Shown: one piece after another, positions 35,635 to 45,697 of the stretch | Layout: every line of letters starts with the position of its first letter | Position numbering within the stretch: position 1 is the first letter of the stretch | Origin: Microvirga sp. VF16 | GTDB taxonomy: Bacteria > Pseudomonadota > Alphaproteobacteria > Rhizobiales > Beijerinckiaceae | Reading direction: 5' to 3' | DNA length: 64,000 bases | Assembly (NCBI RefSeq): GCF_016864375.1 | Contig: NZ_CP069354.1 | Span: forward strand, 310,001-374,000 | Notes under the pieces: model-generated | The model's input: the letters and a program-made list of their open reading frames with translations, nothing else | Told to the model about the DNA's origin: nothing | Databases searched by the model: none | Translations under genes and position numbers: made by a program

Positions 35635-36597
35635 CTATCCCCAAGGCCCGCGACGAGTGCCGGTCGAGCCTCCTGACGAGCCCCCGGTGGAACCCCCAAC
35701 GGACCCCCAAGGACTCGACGAACTCTGCTGGAAGAAGCCGGGCTGTTGCGCCGACGCGCCCATCTCCTGCGCCAAAGCGTGCAGGGCCGCAATCCGGTTT
35801 TCGGTCGCGGGATGGGTCGAGAACAGGTTGTCCACGCCCTGACCCGAAAGCGGGTTGATGATGAAAAGCGAGGCGGTCGCGGGGCGGCGCTCCGCATCCG
35901 GGTTCGGAATATGCGCCACGCCGCCGGCGATGCGGGCGAGCGCGGAGGCCAGCGACAGAGGCTGGCCGCAGATCTGCGCGCCCATCCGGTCGGCGTCGTA
36001 TTCCCGCGAGCGGCTGATCGCCATCTGGATGATCATGGCGGCCAGCGGTGCAAGAAGCGCGGTGCCAATCATCACGATGGGATTGGGTCGGTCGTCGCCT
36101 CGACCGCCGAAGAGGAAGCCGAATTGGGCGAGCGTCGCGATGGCGCCGGCAATGGTCGCGCTCACCGTCATGATCAGGGTGTCGCGGTTCTTGATATGGG
36201 CGAGCTCATGCGCCATCACGCCCGCCACCTCGTCATGGGAGAGCATGTGGAGCAGGCCCGTGGTGGCGGCGACCGCCGCATTCTCGGGGTTGCGGCCGGT
36301 GGCGAAAGCGTTGGGCTGCGGATTGTCGATGAGATAGACCCGCGGCATCGGCAGGCCCGCCCGTTGGGCGAGATCGCGCACCATATGGACCAGCTCCGGC
36401 GCCGTGCGCTCGTCTACCTCCACCGCATGATGGGCGGCGAGCGCCAGCCGGTCCGAGTTCCAATAGGCGAAGAGGTTCGTCGCGAGGCCGAAGCCCAGCG
36501 CGATCATCATGCCGGTCCCGCCGCCCAGGAAATAGCCAACGACGCCGAACAGGGCCATCAGGCCCGCCAGCAGCATTCCGGTCTTGACGGTGTTCAT
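35635..36597 (-). CDS. htpX: Membrane zinc metalloprotease HtpX
   Basis: 320 residues from ATG 36597, with GGAG upstream. Two N-terminal membrane segments, the HExxH zinc site at H130-E131-H134 (AHELAH), Glu of the third ligand in the [11 protein letters not shown] segment (about 205), two more membrane segments near 140-185, and [13 protein letters not shown]. Gly/Ser-rich C-terminus ([13 protein letters not shown]). M48B protease that degrades misfolded inner-membrane proteins. First gene of the htpX-rsmB-heparinase operon. Confidence 0.96.
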   Translation of the reverse strand: MNTVKTGMLLAGLMALFGVVGYFLGGGTGMMIALGFGLATNLFAYWNSDRLALAAHHAVEVDERTAPELVHMVRDLAQRAGLPMPRVYLIDNPQPNAFATGRNPENAAVAATTGLLHMLSHDEVAGVMAHELAHIKNRDTLIMTVSATIAGAIATLAQFGFLFGGRGDDRPNPIVMIGTALLAPLAAMIIQMAISRSREYDADRMGAQICGQPLSLASALARIAGGVAHIPNPDAERRPATASLFIINPLSGQGVDNLFSTHPATENRIAALHALAQEMGASAQQPGFFQQSSSSPWGSVGGSTGGSSGGSTGTRRGPWG

Positions 36598-36678
36598 CGG
36601 GGTCTCCACCTCGTGGTCAGCGACAATTCATCCGTTGAACCCTATGTGGGAATGGTCCAGCTCCCTCCCAAGAGGGGC

Positions 36679-36812
36679 GCGCATCGTGCGGACCCAGAGG
36701 GCCGCGCCAGTGAAAAGTGGATCCGGTTTTCGGCACCCAACGATGCGCTCTTCAAAGAATGGAGCATCGGATCAATCCCAAAAGTGCAAATCCACTTTTG
36801 GGTCCGATGCTC
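36679..36812. repeat. Interspersed palindromic repeat, family R1, copy D
   Basis: GCATCGTGCGGACCCAGAGG, TGAAAAGTGGATCCGGTTTT, then CCCAAAAGTGC...CCACTTTTGGGTCCGATGC. Lies between htpX and the SDHAF4-like gene and ends 20 bp before the latter's start codon, so it may affect its expression. Confidence 0.8.
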
Positions 36813-36832
36813 TATCTGGCATAAGGCACCTC

Positions 36833-37063
36833 ATGAGCACGAATGATATCACCAATTCTGATCGCCTCATTGAGGGCTCGGCCCCGGGCAAGACCCTCAG
36901 CCCCGCTGCCCAGCGGGCCTTGGAAGAGGCCGCCCACCGCCGGCTCGAAATCGATGCCCGTGCGGCCGAGATCGCCAAGCAGAAGGAGCTCCAGGGCCGC
37001 GGCGGCCTCGAGCCCGTCCGCTATGAGGATTGGGAAGTGAAGGGCATCGCAAGCGATTTTTGA
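36833..37063 (+). CDS. DUF1674/SDHAF4 family succinate dehydrogenase assembly factor
   Basis: 76 residues from ATG 36833. The C-terminal signature GRGGLEPVRYEDWEVKGIASDF-type motif (key residues GGLEPxRYxDWExKGxxxDF) is the hallmark of SDHAF4/Sdh8 proteins, which bind flavinylated SdhA and protect it before complex II assembly. The N-terminal half is a charged helix (ALEEAAHRRLEIDARAAEIA). Homology to the mitochondrial factor is strong at the motif; the role here is inferred. Confidence 0.88.
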   Translation: MSTNDITNSDRLIEGSAPGKTLSPAAQRALEEAAHRRLEIDARAAEIAKQKELQGRGGLEPVRYEDWEVKGIASDF

Positions 37064-37105
37064 ACAATGCTTTTCAAGCTCCTCTAACTTTACTCAAGCG
37101 ATATA

Positions 37106-37135
37106 TGCGCATAACATATGCGCATACTATGCGTG
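37106..37135 (+). promoter_or_regulatory. Palindromic repeats upstream of ccdAB, likely autoregulatory operator
   Basis: TATGCGCATA, a perfect 10-bp palindrome, occurs at 37106-37115 and again at 37119-37128, followed by a partial third TATGCG at 37130. Immediately upstream of ccdA. CcdA-type antitoxins bind such palindromes through a ribbon-helix-helix domain. Confidence 0.65.
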
Positions 37136-37145
37136 GAGCTGTGTA

Positions 37146-37391
37146 ATGTCCAAGCCAATCGGAGCCATGCGGGATCGGCGCCCTACCAACGTCACTCTTC
37201 CCGTCGAGCTTGTGGCCGAGGCGAAAGCCCTCAACATCAACGTATCTCAGGCCTGCGAAAGCGGACTGGTTCACTCGGTAGCCGAAGCCCGGAAGGCCCG
37301 CTGGCTTGAGGACAACAAGGCAGCCATCGAGGCTTATAACGACATGGTCGAAGGGGACGGGCTGCCGCTCGACGAGTTCCGGCAATTCTGA
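37146..37391 (+). CDS. ccdA: CcdA-type antitoxin
   Basis: 81 residues. N-terminal ribbon-helix-helix domain (RRPTNVTLPVELVAEAKALNINVSQACESGL) followed by the toxin-binding tail (RWLEDNKAAIEAYNDMVEGDGLPLDEFRQF); the WLEENxxAIxxYNxxVExxGLxLxxxR pattern is diagnostic of CcdA. It neutralises CcdB and represses the operon. Its stop overlaps the ccdB start by one base (TGATG), giving coupled translation. Confidence 0.93.
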   Translation: MSKPIGAMRDRRPTNVTLPVELVAEAKALNINVSQACESGLVHSVAEARKARWLEDNKAAIEAYNDMVEGDGLPLDEFRQF

Positions 37392-37690
37392 TGAGCCAGT
37401 TCGATGTTTATACCGGTGTCGGCCGTTCCAACCGGCTCGTGGTCGATCTGCAATCCGGCTTCCTGGGACCGCTCGCCACCCGCATCGTTGCGCCGCTCTT
37501 TGAGCGCAGTGAAGCGCCTTTCCTCAACGAACTGACGCCTCTGGTTCGCCTTGATGGACGCGATCTCGTGGTGATGATCCCGCTGCTCGCTTCCATTCCC
37601 GTTCGTGAGTTGCAGCGTCCCGCCGGTTCGCTCGCCGCCGATCAGGACCCTATCAAGCGAGCGCTCGATATGCTGTTCGTCGGCTTTTAA
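37391..37690 (+). CDS. ccdB: CcdB-type gyrase-poisoning toxin
   Basis: 99 residues, full length. Matches CcdB along its length: MSQFDVYxxxGRS at the start, LVVDLQSGFLGPLATRIVAPL, LTPLVRLDGRDLVVMIPLLASIPVREL and the terminal helix PIKRALDMLFVGF. In F-plasmid CcdB the last three residues W-G-I contact GyrA; here they are V-G-F, so target recognition may differ. Chromosomal toxin-antitoxin pair, no mobile element next to it. Confidence 0.93.
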   Translation: MSQFDVYTGVGRSNRLVVDLQSGFLGPLATRIVAPLFERSEAPFLNELTPLVRLDGRDLVVMIPLLASIPVRELQRPAGSLAADQDPIKRALDMLFVGF

Positions 37691-37742
37691 CGGCTGAAGG
37701 CTCAGGCAAAAGTCGGTTTGCTGAAAAACTTTTCGGGCTTCA

Positions 37743-37769
37743 TGTCACATCCGGCATTGCCATCTCGTC
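37743..37769 (+). promoter_or_regulatory. ECF41-type promoter
   Basis: TGTCACA at 37743-37749, a 16-bp spacer, then CGTC at 37766-37769. This is exactly the promoter described for ECF41 sigma factors, placed 39 bp before the carboxymuconolactone decarboxylase gene that is the usual ECF41 target and partner. Confidence 0.8.
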
Positions 37770-37808
37770 TTAGCATCGTGAGCAACACGATCCATAAGGA
37801 CCAAGACA

Positions 37809-38270
37809 ATGAAAGCCCGGCTGATTCCCTTTGAAGTCGCCCCCACGTCCCTGAAGCCGATGGTGGAGCTGGAAAAGACCCTGAAGAACAGCGGTCTGGA
37901 GTACAGCCTGATCGAACTGGTGAAGACCCGCGCCTCGCAGATCAACGGCTGTGCCTATTGCATCCACATGCACACCAAGGACGCCCGCGCCAATGGCGAG
38001 ACCGAAGAGCGGCTGTATCTTCTCAGCGCCTGGCGGGAATCGCCGCTCTTCAGCGACCGCGAGCGCGCCGCGCTCGCCTGGACCGAGGCCCTGACCCTGG
38101 TGGCCGAGACCCATGCTCCCGATGAGGATTATGAGGAACTCAGCCGGCATTTCACCCCAGCCGAGCAGGTCAACCTGACGCTGCTGATCGGCGCGATCAA
38201 CGCCTGGAACCGCCTGGCCATCGGCTTCCGTTCCATTCATCCGGTCGAGGCGAGCCGTGTTGCCGCCTGA
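37809..38270 (+). CDS. Carboxymuconolactone decarboxylase/AhpD-like protein linked to ECF41
   Basis: 153 residues. AhpD-like fold with the redox CxxC motif in INGCAYCIHMHTKDAR (about residues 49-52) and a nearby His, and the LIELVKTRASQ and LTLLIGAINAWNRLA segments. Proteins of this group act as alkylhydroperoxidase-like or unknown redox enzymes. Overlaps the sigma-factor gene by 14 bp and has an ECF41 promoter, so it is the presumed target of autoregulated ECF41 signalling. Confidence 0.92.
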   Translation: MKARLIPFEVAPTSLKPMVELEKTLKNSGLEYSLIELVKTRASQINGCAYCIHMHTKDARANGETEERLYLLSAWRESPLFSDRERAALAWTEALTLVAETHAPDEDYEELSRHFTPAEQVNLTLLIGAINAWNRLAIGFRSIHPVEASRVAA

Positions 38271-39150
38271 TGGTGACGCCGCGGACCAGTTCCAGCCCCT
38301 CAGGCCGGGGCTGGTCCGTCTCGCCTACCGCATGCTCGGCTCCATCGCGGAAGCCGAGGATGTGGTGCAGGAGGCCTATATCCGCTGGCACCAGACGGAC
38401 CGCTCTGCCATCCGTGAGCCCGGCGCCTTCCTGTCCAAGACCGTCACGCGCCTGTGCCTCGACATCCTCAAATCGGCGCGGGTCAAGCGCGAGACCTATA
38501 TCGGGCCCTGGCTGCCCGAGCCGGTTCTGGAAACGGACCGGGAGGAGGACATGAGCGAGGATCTGTCGCTGACGCTCATGATGGCGCTGGAGCGGCTCTC
38601 GCCGCTGGAACGCGCAGCTTTCCTCCTGCATGACGTGTTCGGGCTCGGCTTCGACGAGGTCGCTGCAACCCTTGACCGGGACTCGGCTGCCTGCCGCCAG
38701 CTTGCGGCGCGAGCACGAAAGAATGTGCGCGCGGAAAGACCGCGCTATGCCATCGACCGGGAGGAAGGCGAGCGCGTGACTGACGCCTTCTTCGCAGCCT
38801 CCCGCAGCGGTGATCTGACCGCGCTGCGGAATCTCCTGGCTGAGAACGTCGTGGCTTACACGGATGGCGGCGGCATCCGGAATGCGGCCCTCAAACCGCT
38901 CTTCGGATTCCACAGCGTGTCCGGTCTGTTCATGGACGTGGCGCAGAAGACCGCATTCGCAGTGCCGCCGGTTCTCTACAAGGGGTTGATCAACGGGCTG
39001 CCCGGCTATGTCACCCTCGAACGGGACGGCATCGTGCAGACGACCACCATCGACATCGAGGAGGGCCGCATCGTCGGGGTCTATATCGTCCGCAACCCTG
39101 AGAAGCTCGGGCACCTGTCGGACCTGATCGGCTCCACGACCCTTTCCTGA
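38257..39150 (+). CDS. ECF41 (SigJ-like) RNA polymerase sigma factor with SnoaL-like C-terminal domain
   Basis: 297 residues from GTG 38257. Sigma region 2 (LVRLAYRMLGSIAEAEDVVQEAYIRW), region 4 (LSPLERAAFLLHDVFGLGFDEVAATL), then a NTF2/SnoaL-like C-terminal extension (about 180-297). ECF41 marks: WLPEP between regions 2 and 4 and the NPEKL motif (NPDKL in the family) near the C-terminus. In ECF41 factors the extension replaces an anti-sigma factor and modulates activity. No anti-sigma gene is present here, as expected. Confidence 0.95.
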   Translation: MLPPDGDAADQFQPLRPGLVRLAYRMLGSIAEAEDVVQEAYIRWHQTDRSAIREPGAFLSKTVTRLCLDILKSARVKRETYIGPWLPEPVLETDREEDMSEDLSLTLMMALERLSPLERAAFLLHDVFGLGFDEVAATLDRDSAACRQLAARARKNVRAERPRYAIDREEGERVTDAFFAASRSGDLTALRNLLAENVVAYTDGGGIRNAALKPLFGFHSVSGLFMDVAQKTAFAVPPVLYKGLINGLPGYVTLERDGIVQTTTIDIEEGRIVGVYIVRNPEKLGHLSDLIGSTTLS

Positions 39151-39222
39151 CGTGGATGGCGGCGAAGGAACGGTTGTTCCCTCGCCAGCCTCCCGCTACC
39201 TTGCCCGAAAAGGGGAAGGCTC

Positions 39223-40530
39223 ATGGCTGGGGTGGCCGAGACGGCGCGACTGGGTTTGTTCCGGGATCTGTTGAGCGATGCGCATCGGGCGCTCGATCTC
39301 CAGTTCGGCTTTGAATTGTGGGACGGGTCGACGATTCCCGCGGACCTGCCGTCCTATGCGATGCGGCTCGCCATCAAGCAGGAGAGCGTGATCGCGGCTC
39401 TCCTGCGCCGCCCGAGCCTGGACACCGCGCTGAATGCCTATGTGGCCGGCCTGCTCGATCTCAAGAACGGCACCATCTTCGATCTCGCCTCCCAGCGCCC
39501 GCAGAAGATCGGCAAGCGTCTGAAGACCTTGAGCAAACTGAAAGCTCTCAAAACCGCCTATCATTTCCTGCGTGCGCCGGCCGACATGCCGCGCCCGCTC
39601 GACCGGCCGACCGAAGCGCCCGGCACACGCGATGGCAAGCCATCCACGAACAAGGCCAACATCGCCCATCACTACGACGTGTCGAACGAGTTCTATAAAC
39701 TCTTCCTCGACCCGGAGATGGTCTATACCTGCGCCTACTTCCAGCCGGACTGGCACGACGATCTCGCCCGCGCGCAGCGCGACAAGCTCGACATGATCTG
39801 TCGCAAGCTGCGGCTCAAACCCGGCGAGCGTCTGCTCGACATCGGCTGCGGCTGGGGGGCGCTCATCTGCCACGCGGCGCAGCATTACGGCGTCAAGGCC
39901 ACCGGTGTGACGCTCGCCGAGGAGCAGGCGGCGCTCGCACGGGAGAAGGTTGCGCGCCTCGGGCTGCAGGATCGGGTCGAGGTGATCCTCAAGGATTTCA
40001 CCCAGATGGACGGCGAGTTCGACAAGGTCTCATCCATCGGCATGTTCGAGCATGTGGGCATCGCCAACCATCCGACCTATTTTCAGACCGTCCATCGGCT
40101 GCTCAAGCCGCGCGGGCTCTATCTTCACCACACCATCGCCCGGCGCGCGAAGCGCTCGGACAAAGCCTTTGGCCGCTTACGGCCGGAAGCCAAAGCCATC
40201 ATGCGCTACATCTTCCCCGGTGCCGAACTCGATCACCTCGGCATGTCGGTGGCCAATCTCGAGCGCTTCGGCTTCGAAGTGCACGATGTCGAGGCCTGGC
40301 GCGAACATTATCAGCGCACGACCCGGCTCTGGTGGGAGAACCTCGTCGCCCGCAAGGCACAGGCGGAGGCCGAAGTCGGGCCTGAGACGACACGCGCCTG
40401 GCTGCTCTATCTCGCCGGCGTGTCCCTCGGCTTCGAACGCGGCGTCATCGGTGTGAACCAGATACTCGCCTCCAAACGTACGCGCGGACTCTCTGGCGTG
40501 CCGTCGAGCCGGGCGGATTTGTATCGATAG
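39223..40530 (+). CDS. cfa: Cyclopropane-fatty-acyl-phospholipid synthase
   Basis: 435 residues. N-terminal SCP2-like lobe, then NIAHHYDVSNEFYKLFLDPEMVYTCAYF, SAM-binding LDIGCGWGAL (about 206-215), GVTLAEEQ and SIGMFEHVG, all diagnostic. It adds a methylene from SAM across a double bond of membrane phospholipid acyl chains, a stress adaptation. It follows the ECF41 pair by 72 bp on the same strand, so co-regulation is possible but not shown. Confidence 0.94.
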   Translation: MAGVAETARLGLFRDLLSDAHRALDLQFGFELWDGSTIPADLPSYAMRLAIKQESVIAALLRRPSLDTALNAYVAGLLDLKNGTIFDLASQRPQKIGKRLKTLSKLKALKTAYHFLRAPADMPRPLDRPTEAPGTRDGKPSTNKANIAHHYDVSNEFYKLFLDPEMVYTCAYFQPDWHDDLARAQRDKLDMICRKLRLKPGERLLDIGCGWGALICHAAQHYGVKATGVTLAEEQAALAREKVARLGLQDRVEVILKDFTQMDGEFDKVSSIGMFEHVGIANHPTYFQTVHRLLKPRGLYLHHTIARRAKRSDKAFGRLRPEAKAIMRYIFPGAELDHLGMSVANLERFGFEVHDVEAWREHYQRTTRLWWENLVARKAQAEAEVGPETTRAWLLYLAGVSLGFERGVIGVNQILASKRTRGLSGVPSSRADLYR

Positions 40531-40605
40531 ATCGACGTCCGGCCGCGCCAGGGGAGGGGGCTGACGTTCCTTCTCCCTGGCTTGAGCTGGGTCCGGACCG
40601 GGCGA

Positions 40606-42582
40606 TCAGGCTGCCCGCATGCCGGCGAGGAATTGCTCGACCTCGCGGTCGAGATCGGCGGAATGGCGCGACAGCTCCTGCGCGGCGCCCAGCACCTGGG
40701 AGGCCGCCGCCCCGGTCTCGCCGGCGCCCTGGTGCACATCGGCGATGCTGCCGGTCACCTGCTCGGTGCCGCGCGCCGCCTCCTGCACGTTGCGGGCAAT
40801 CTCGGCCGTGGCCGCCCCCTGCTCCTCCATCGCCGCCGCGATCGCGGTCGAGATCTGGCTCATCTCGGTGATGGTGCGGGCGATCTCCTGGATCGCCGAA
40901 ACCGTCTGCTGCGTCGCCTGCTGCACCGAGCCGATCTGGGCCGAGATCTCGTCCGTCGCCCGGGCGGTCTGGCTCGCCAGCTCCTTGACCTCGGTCGCCA
41001 CCACGGCAAAGCCCTTGCCGGCCTCGCCGGCGCGGGCCGCCTCGATGGTGGCGTTGAGGGCCAGCAGGTTGGTCTGGCCCGCGATGGTGTTGATCAGCTG
41101 CACCACGTCGCCGATCTTCGCGGCGGTGGTGGCTAGGTCCTGCACCGCCGCATCGGTGCGGCGCGCCCCCTGCACCGCCCGCTCGGCGATCTGCGACGAC
41201 TGCGCCACCTGAGACGCGATCTCGCGGATCGAGATCGACAGCTCCTCGGTGGCGGCCGCCACGGTCTGCACATTGGCCGAGGTCTGCTGCGCCGCCGAGG
41301 ACACGGTGACCGATCGTTGCGTCGTCTGGCCGGCCACCGCCGTCATCGACTGCGCCGTGGCCTCCATCTCGGTTGCCGCCGAGGACAGGCTCCGGGTCAG
41401 CGAACCCACCCTTGCCTCGAAGCTTTGAGCCAACTCGGCCATGATGCGCTGCTTTTCGCGTTCGCTTCGCATCCGTGTGTTCTCCTGCTCGGCACGCAGA
41501 TGCTCCATTTCTTCGCCATTGGTTTTGAAGACCTGGATGGCGGCAGCCATGGCGCCGATCTCGTTTCTGAAGCCGAGACCCGGTATGGGGGCGCTGTAGT
41601 CGCCCCGCGCAACGCGCTGCATCGCTCCTGTCATAGCCAGAAGCGGCTTCGTGATTGCGCGGCCGATGGTGAGAGCCGCGATCAACAAAGCCGCGAGAGT
41701 CAAGCCGATGGCAGACCACATGATGAACGCGGTTTGGGATATCGCTGCTTCGGCGGCGGTCTGAGCGCTTTCGAACTGTTCGTCGACCGCCTTGAGGACA
41801 TCCCCGATCACGGGTTCGATGCTGGCATAAGCCTCCGCGACAGCCTTGCTCTCGGCCATCAGCTCGACTTGGGCCCCGATGAAGGAGAGAACGGCTTGCT
41901 GGTAAGCTGTGATCGCTTCGACGAGTTCAGCCCGGGTCTTGGCCGGAATCGCAGTGCCCGACAGATCCTGCGTGAACTCTTGGACACGCTTCTTGATGTC
42001 CTCGCCGAATTTGGGATCGCCGCGGAGCATGAAGTCTTTTTCATGCCGGCGCATCATCAGCACCAAGACCTTCAGGTGATCGTCGTCGAAGTTCTCCAAT
42101 TTCTGTTCGGCCGCTTGAACCGATGTCCGGAGGGCTGCCTGCAGTCCTGACTTCTCATCAAAACCGAGCGTGCGCTGAAGGTCGACCGCAGCATTGAAAT
42201 GCTTGGTGTACTGGACGAGGCCGGCTTTCAGTTTGCTCACCTGAGCCTGAAGATCGGCCCTGCCGGTTGACGTTGCGATCTGCTCGACCTCGGCGAGTTC
42301 CTGGTTGACCTCAGCGATGACGCCGGCATGGTCCGCGACATGCTGTTCGTGGCTGCGCAGGAAGAAGTCCTTCTCGGCGCGGCGGGCCTTGAGCAGTCCC
42401 TTGTCGGCCGCGTCGATCAGGTGCTCGAGGCGCGTTTCGGTCGCGGCCTTGCGCTGATATTCCTGCACGGTGCCGTCACCGATCATGTAAACCAGAGCAA
42501 GCACCACCACGCTCGCCGCACCGAGCAGACCAAGACTCAGAATCTGAGCGCGCAAAGAAATCCGTGACAGAAAACCGAACAT
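40606..42582 (-). CDS. Methyl-accepting chemotaxis protein with HBM-like sensor domain
   Basis: 658 residues. Membrane segment 1 (about 11-33), periplasmic helical sensor (about 35-300) with repeated helical units ([31 protein letters not shown]) as in helical bimodular (HBM) domains, membrane segment 2 (about 285-310), HAMP, and a cytoplasmic signalling domain with the hairpin tip [24 protein letters not shown]. No C-terminal CheR-binding pentapeptide is seen. HBM sensors in other bacteria bind organic acids. The signalling half is nearly identical to that of the MCP at 55172. Confidence 0.93.
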   Translation of the reverse strand: MFGFLSRISLRAQILSLGLLGAASVVVLALVYMIGDGTVQEYQRKAATETRLEHLIDAADKGLLKARRAEKDFFLRSHEQHVADHAGVIAEVNQELAEVEQIATSTGRADLQAQVSKLKAGLVQYTKHFNAAVDLQRTLGFDEKSGLQAALRTSVQAAEQKLENFDDDHLKVLVLMMRRHEKDFMLRGDPKFGEDIKKRVQEFTQDLSGTAIPAKTRAELVEAITAYQQAVLSFIGAQVELMAESKAVAEAYASIEPVIGDVLKAVDEQFESAQTAAEAAISQTAFIMWSAIGLTLAALLIAALTIGRAITKPLLAMTGAMQRVARGDYSAPIPGLGFRNEIGAMAAAIQVFKTNGEEMEHLRAEQENTRMRSEREKQRIMAELAQSFEARVGSLTRSLSSAATEMEATAQSMTAVAGQTTQRSVTVSSAAQQTSANVQTVAAATEELSISIREIASQVAQSSQIAERAVQGARRTDAAVQDLATTAAKIGDVVQLINTIAGQTNLLALNATIEAARAGEAGKGFAVVATEVKELASQTARATDEISAQIGSVQQATQQTVSAIQEIARTITEMSQISTAIAAAMEEQGAATAEIARNVQEAARGTEQVTGSIADVHQGAGETGAAASQVLGAAQELSRHSADLDREVEQFLAGMRAA

Positions 42583-42801
42583 GAGGCCCCCCGGCCAAAC
42601 TGTTATCAGAAATTATTCAGAGATTGTGTTCGGCATCATCGAGCGCATAGATTGAGAATGCGTTAACCCTTCCGTAAAGATAGGTCCGGTGTTCCTGGCA
42701 TAGAGATGTCTTGACCGGGTCGTAACGCTGCCTCCGAAAGATCTTCGGCTCAGTGTGATCTTTGATTGATCTAAGTGGCGCAGTCAGATCTCGCCGTTCA
42801 T

Positions 42802-43308
42802 CTATGGCACCACCACCACCCGCGTCCCGACGCTCACCTGATCGTAGAGATGAACGATGTCCTCGTTGAGCATGCGGATGCAGCCGTAGGACGCGTAAGT
42901 TCCGATGGAGCTCGGGCGATTGGTGCCGTGGATCGCGTATTCGTCGAGATCGAGGGTGAGCGCCCGCGCACCCATGGGATTGTTCGACGCGCCGCCGGGG
43001 ATCACGTCGGGCAGGCGCGGGTTGTCGCGCTTCACCTCCGCCGGTGGCGACCAAGCCGGCCTGACATATTTGCCGTCGATCCGCGCCTCGCCGAACCATT
43101 GCTTGCCGGGCTTGCCCACGGCCACGCGGTAGCGCAGCGCCGTTCCGTTGCCACGCACGTAATAGAGCCGCCGCTCCGCCGTTTTGATCACGACGGTTCC
43201 CGCTGAGACGCGTCCCTCGAAGGGTACGACTTCGCGGGCGGAAGTCCCGGTGCTGGTGACCACGATACCGATGATGGCGGCGATGGCGAAGGCGGCGCGC
43301 GCACCCAT
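42802..43308 (-). CDS. L,D-transpeptidase (YkuD family)
   Basis: 168 residues from ATG 43308, with a signal peptide to about residue 24. YkuD catalytic motif: His127 in IHGTN, Ser/Gly/Cys-Arg motif around Cys143 (ASYGCIRM). The RLYYVRGNGTALRYRVAVGK N-terminal strand is typical of short ErfK/YbiS/YcfS/YnhG-like enzymes. Forms 3-3 or lipoprotein-peptidoglycan cross-links in the periplasm. The gap 42583-42801 upstream of the chemoreceptor holds no supported feature. Confidence 0.92.
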   Translation of the reverse strand: MGARAAFAIAAIIGIVVTSTGTSAREVVPFEGRVSAGTVVIKTAERRLYYVRGNGTALRYRVAVGKPGKQWFGEARIDGKYVRPAWSPPAEVKRDNPRLPDVIPGGASNNPMGARALTLDLDEYAIHGTNRPSSIGTYASYGCIRMLNEDIVHLYDQVSVGTRVVVVP

Positions 43309-43410
43309 GTCTCGAACCCTCCTGCGGATGATGCGTGAGGGTGAGACGCGAAGCACATGGCTACGGTTCCGTCAGGTTTAGGAACCGCGCCCCGGACGGG
43401 GCGCTGTTTC

Positions 43411-43561
43411 CCTCCCCCTTGCGGGGAGGGGCAGGGTGGGGGTGGTTTGATTGGGGGAAGGCTAGCCGAGTGAGGCGGTAAACGCTTCGGTGCTGTCTGG
43501 ATATAAGCAGCGCGCTCCGACTTTTCGACCCCCACCCTCAATCCCTCCCCGCAAGGGGGAG
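43411..43561. repeat. Inverted repeat related to family R2
   Basis: Arms CCTCCCCCTTGCGGGGAGGG...GGTGGGGG and CCCCCACCCT...CCCTCCCCGCAAGGGGG face each other around an 86-bp centre. Occupies the gap between the L,D-transpeptidase and acs genes. Confidence 0.7.
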
Positions 43562-43617
43562 AGAAGAAGGAGTCATGCTCGTCCAGCGATCCCGGATCGG
43601 CTGACGCTCGTGGTCGA

Positions 43618-45576
43618 TCACGCCGCTTGGGTGCGCTTGTTCTGCCGGTTGGTGATCAGGTCGTCGACGACGGCGGGGTCGGCCAGCGTCGAGGTGTCGC
43701 CGAGCGAGCCGAACTCGTCCTCGGCGATTTTTCGCAGGATGCGGCGCATGATCTTGCCGGAGCGGGTCTTGGGCAGGCTCGGCGCGAACTGGATCAGGTC
43801 CGGCGAGGCGATCGGGCCGATCTCCTTGCGCACCCAGGCGACCAGTTCCTTGCGCAGATCCTCCGAGGGCTGCTCGCCGGTCATCAGGGTGACATAGGCA
43901 TAGATGCCCTGGCCCTTGATGTCGTGCGGATAGCCGACCACCGCGGCCTCCGACACCTTCGGATGGGCGACGAGCGCCGATTCCACCTCCGCCGTGCCCA
44001 TGCGATGGCCGGAGACGTTGATCACGTCGTCGACGCGTCCGGTGATCCAGTAATAGCCGTCCGCATCGCGCCGGCAGCCGTCGCCGGTGAAGTACTTGCC
44101 GGGATAGGTCGAGAAGTAGGTCTGCACGAAGCGCTCGTGGTCACCGTAGACCGTGCGCATCTGGCCCGGCCAGGAATCGGCGATCACCAGGTTGCCCTCG
44201 GCCGCATTCTCCAGCACCTTGCCATCCGCATCGACCACTTCCGGCTTCACGCCGAAGAACGGCCGCGTGGCCGAGCCCGGCTTGAGCTTCGTGGCCCCCG
44301 GCAGCGGCGTGATCAGGATGCCGCCGGTCTCCGTCTGCCACCAAGTATCGACGATCGGGCAGCGGTCGTCGCCGACCACGCGATGGTACCATTCCCAGGC
44401 TTCCGGATTGATCGGCTCGCCGACGGAGCCGAGCAGGCGCAGGGACTTGCGCGAGGTCTTCTTCACCGGTTCCTCGCCCGCCTGCATCAGCGAGCGGATC
44501 GCCGTCGGGGCAGTGTAGAAGATGTTGACCTGGTGCTTGTCGATCACCTCCCAGAAGCGGGAGATCGTCGGATAGGTCGGCACGCCCTCGAACATCAGGG
44601 TCGTGGCGCCGTTCGCCAGCGGTCCGTAGAGGATGTAGGAATGGCCGGTGACCCAGCCCACGTCGGCGGTGCACCAATAGACATCGCCGTCGTGGTAGTC
44701 GAACACGTATTGATGCGTCATCGCCGCATAGACGAGATAGCCGCCGGTGGTGTGCAGCACGCCCTTGGGCGTTCCGGTGCTCCCTGAGGTGTAGAGGATG
44801 AAGAGCGGATCCTCCGCGTTCATCTCCTCGCAGGGGCACTCCTCGGAGACGAGTTCGGCCGCCTCGTGGTAATAGACGTCACGGCCCGGCACCATGTTGA
44901 CGGGAGAACCGGTGCGGCGCACCACCAGCACGTGATCGACGACACCAGGACCGACGCGCTCGATCGCGGCATCCACGTTCACCTTCAGCGGCACCTTGCG
45001 ACCACCACGCAGGCCCTCGTCCGCCGTGATGATGAAGGCGGATTTGGCGTCCTGGATGCGGCTTGCGAGCGAATCGGGCGAGAAGCCGCCGAACACCACC
45101 GAGTGGATGGCCCCGAGCCGCGCGCAGGCGAGCATGGCATAGGCGGCCTCCGGGATCATCGGCATGTAGATCGTGACCCGGTCGCCCTTCTCGACGCCGC
45201 GGTTGCGCATGATGTTGGCCATGCGGCAGACTTCGTCATGAAGCTCGCGATAGGTGATCGTCTTCGATTCCGACGGGTCGTCGCCTTCCCAGATGATGGC
45301 GACCTGGTCGCCGCGGGTGTGGAGATGCCGGTCAATGCAGTTATAGGCCACGTTGGTGACGCCGTCCTCGAACCAGCGGATCGCGACGTTGCCGGGCCCG
45401 AAATGGGTGTTCTTGATCCGGGTCGGGGCCTTGAACCAATGGATGCGCTTGGCTTCCTCGGCCCAGAAGGCCTCCGGGTTCGTGATGGAAGCTTCGTACT
45501 TCGCGAGATAGCCCGCATCGTCCAGATAGGCCCGATGCTTCCACTCCCCCGGCACGTCGTAAATCTTCTCTTCCAT
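43618..45576 (-). CDS. acsA: Acetyl-CoA synthetase
   Basis: 652 residues, full length, from ATG 45576 with GGGAGAAG upstream. Activates acetate through acetyl-AMP to acetyl-CoA. P-loop-like [12 protein letters not shown] (about 264-275), WWQTETG (about 416), ITGRVDD hinge region, and the acetylation site GKIMRR (Lys in [11 protein letters not shown] near 612), which is inactivated by reversible lysine acetylation in many bacteria. The next gene upstream is 120 bp away; probably transcribed alone. Confidence 0.97.
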   Translation of the reverse strand: MEEKIYDVPGEWKHRAYLDDAGYLAKYEASITNPEAFWAEEAKRIHWFKAPTRIKNTHFGPGNVAIRWFEDGVTNVAYNCIDRHLHTRGDQVAIIWEGDDPSESKTITYRELHDEVCRMANIMRNRGVEKGDRVTIYMPMIPEAAYAMLACARLGAIHSVVFGGFSPDSLASRIQDAKSAFIITADEGLRGGRKVPLKVNVDAAIERVGPGVVDHVLVVRRTGSPVNMVPGRDVYYHEAAELVSEECPCEEMNAEDPLFILYTSGSTGTPKGVLHTTGGYLVYAAMTHQYVFDYHDGDVYWCTADVGWVTGHSYILYGPLANGATTLMFEGVPTYPTISRFWEVIDKHQVNIFYTAPTAIRSLMQAGEEPVKKTSRKSLRLLGSVGEPINPEAWEWYHRVVGDDRCPIVDTWWQTETGGILITPLPGATKLKPGSATRPFFGVKPEVVDADGKVLENAAEGNLVIADSWPGQMRTVYGDHERFVQTYFSTYPGKYFTGDGCRRDADGYYWITGRVDDVINVSGHRMGTAEVESALVAHPKVSEAAVVGYPHDIKGQGIYAYVTLMTGEQPSEDLRKELVAWVRKEIGPIASPDLIQFAPSLPKTRSGKIMRRILRKIAEDEFGSLGDTSTLADPAVVDDLITNRQNKRTQAA

Positions 45577-45697
45577 GGCGCTTCTCCCAACGCATCCTCG
45601 AATAGAATTAGCGCTAGGTTTAAGGAAAGAGAGAGGGGCCCGGCAAGCGGGACCGGGATCGGACTTTGGTCGTTGCTACTTTCGGGTGTCCGATCCC

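Noticed and set aside
34329..35858. 509-codon plus-strand frame opposite rsmB
   Set aside because: Antisense shadow; rsmB carries intact methyltransferase motifs.
37106..37690. ccdAB as part of an integrated plasmid or phage
   Set aside because: No integrase, replication or conjugation genes nearby; flanking genes are ordinary chromosomal genes.
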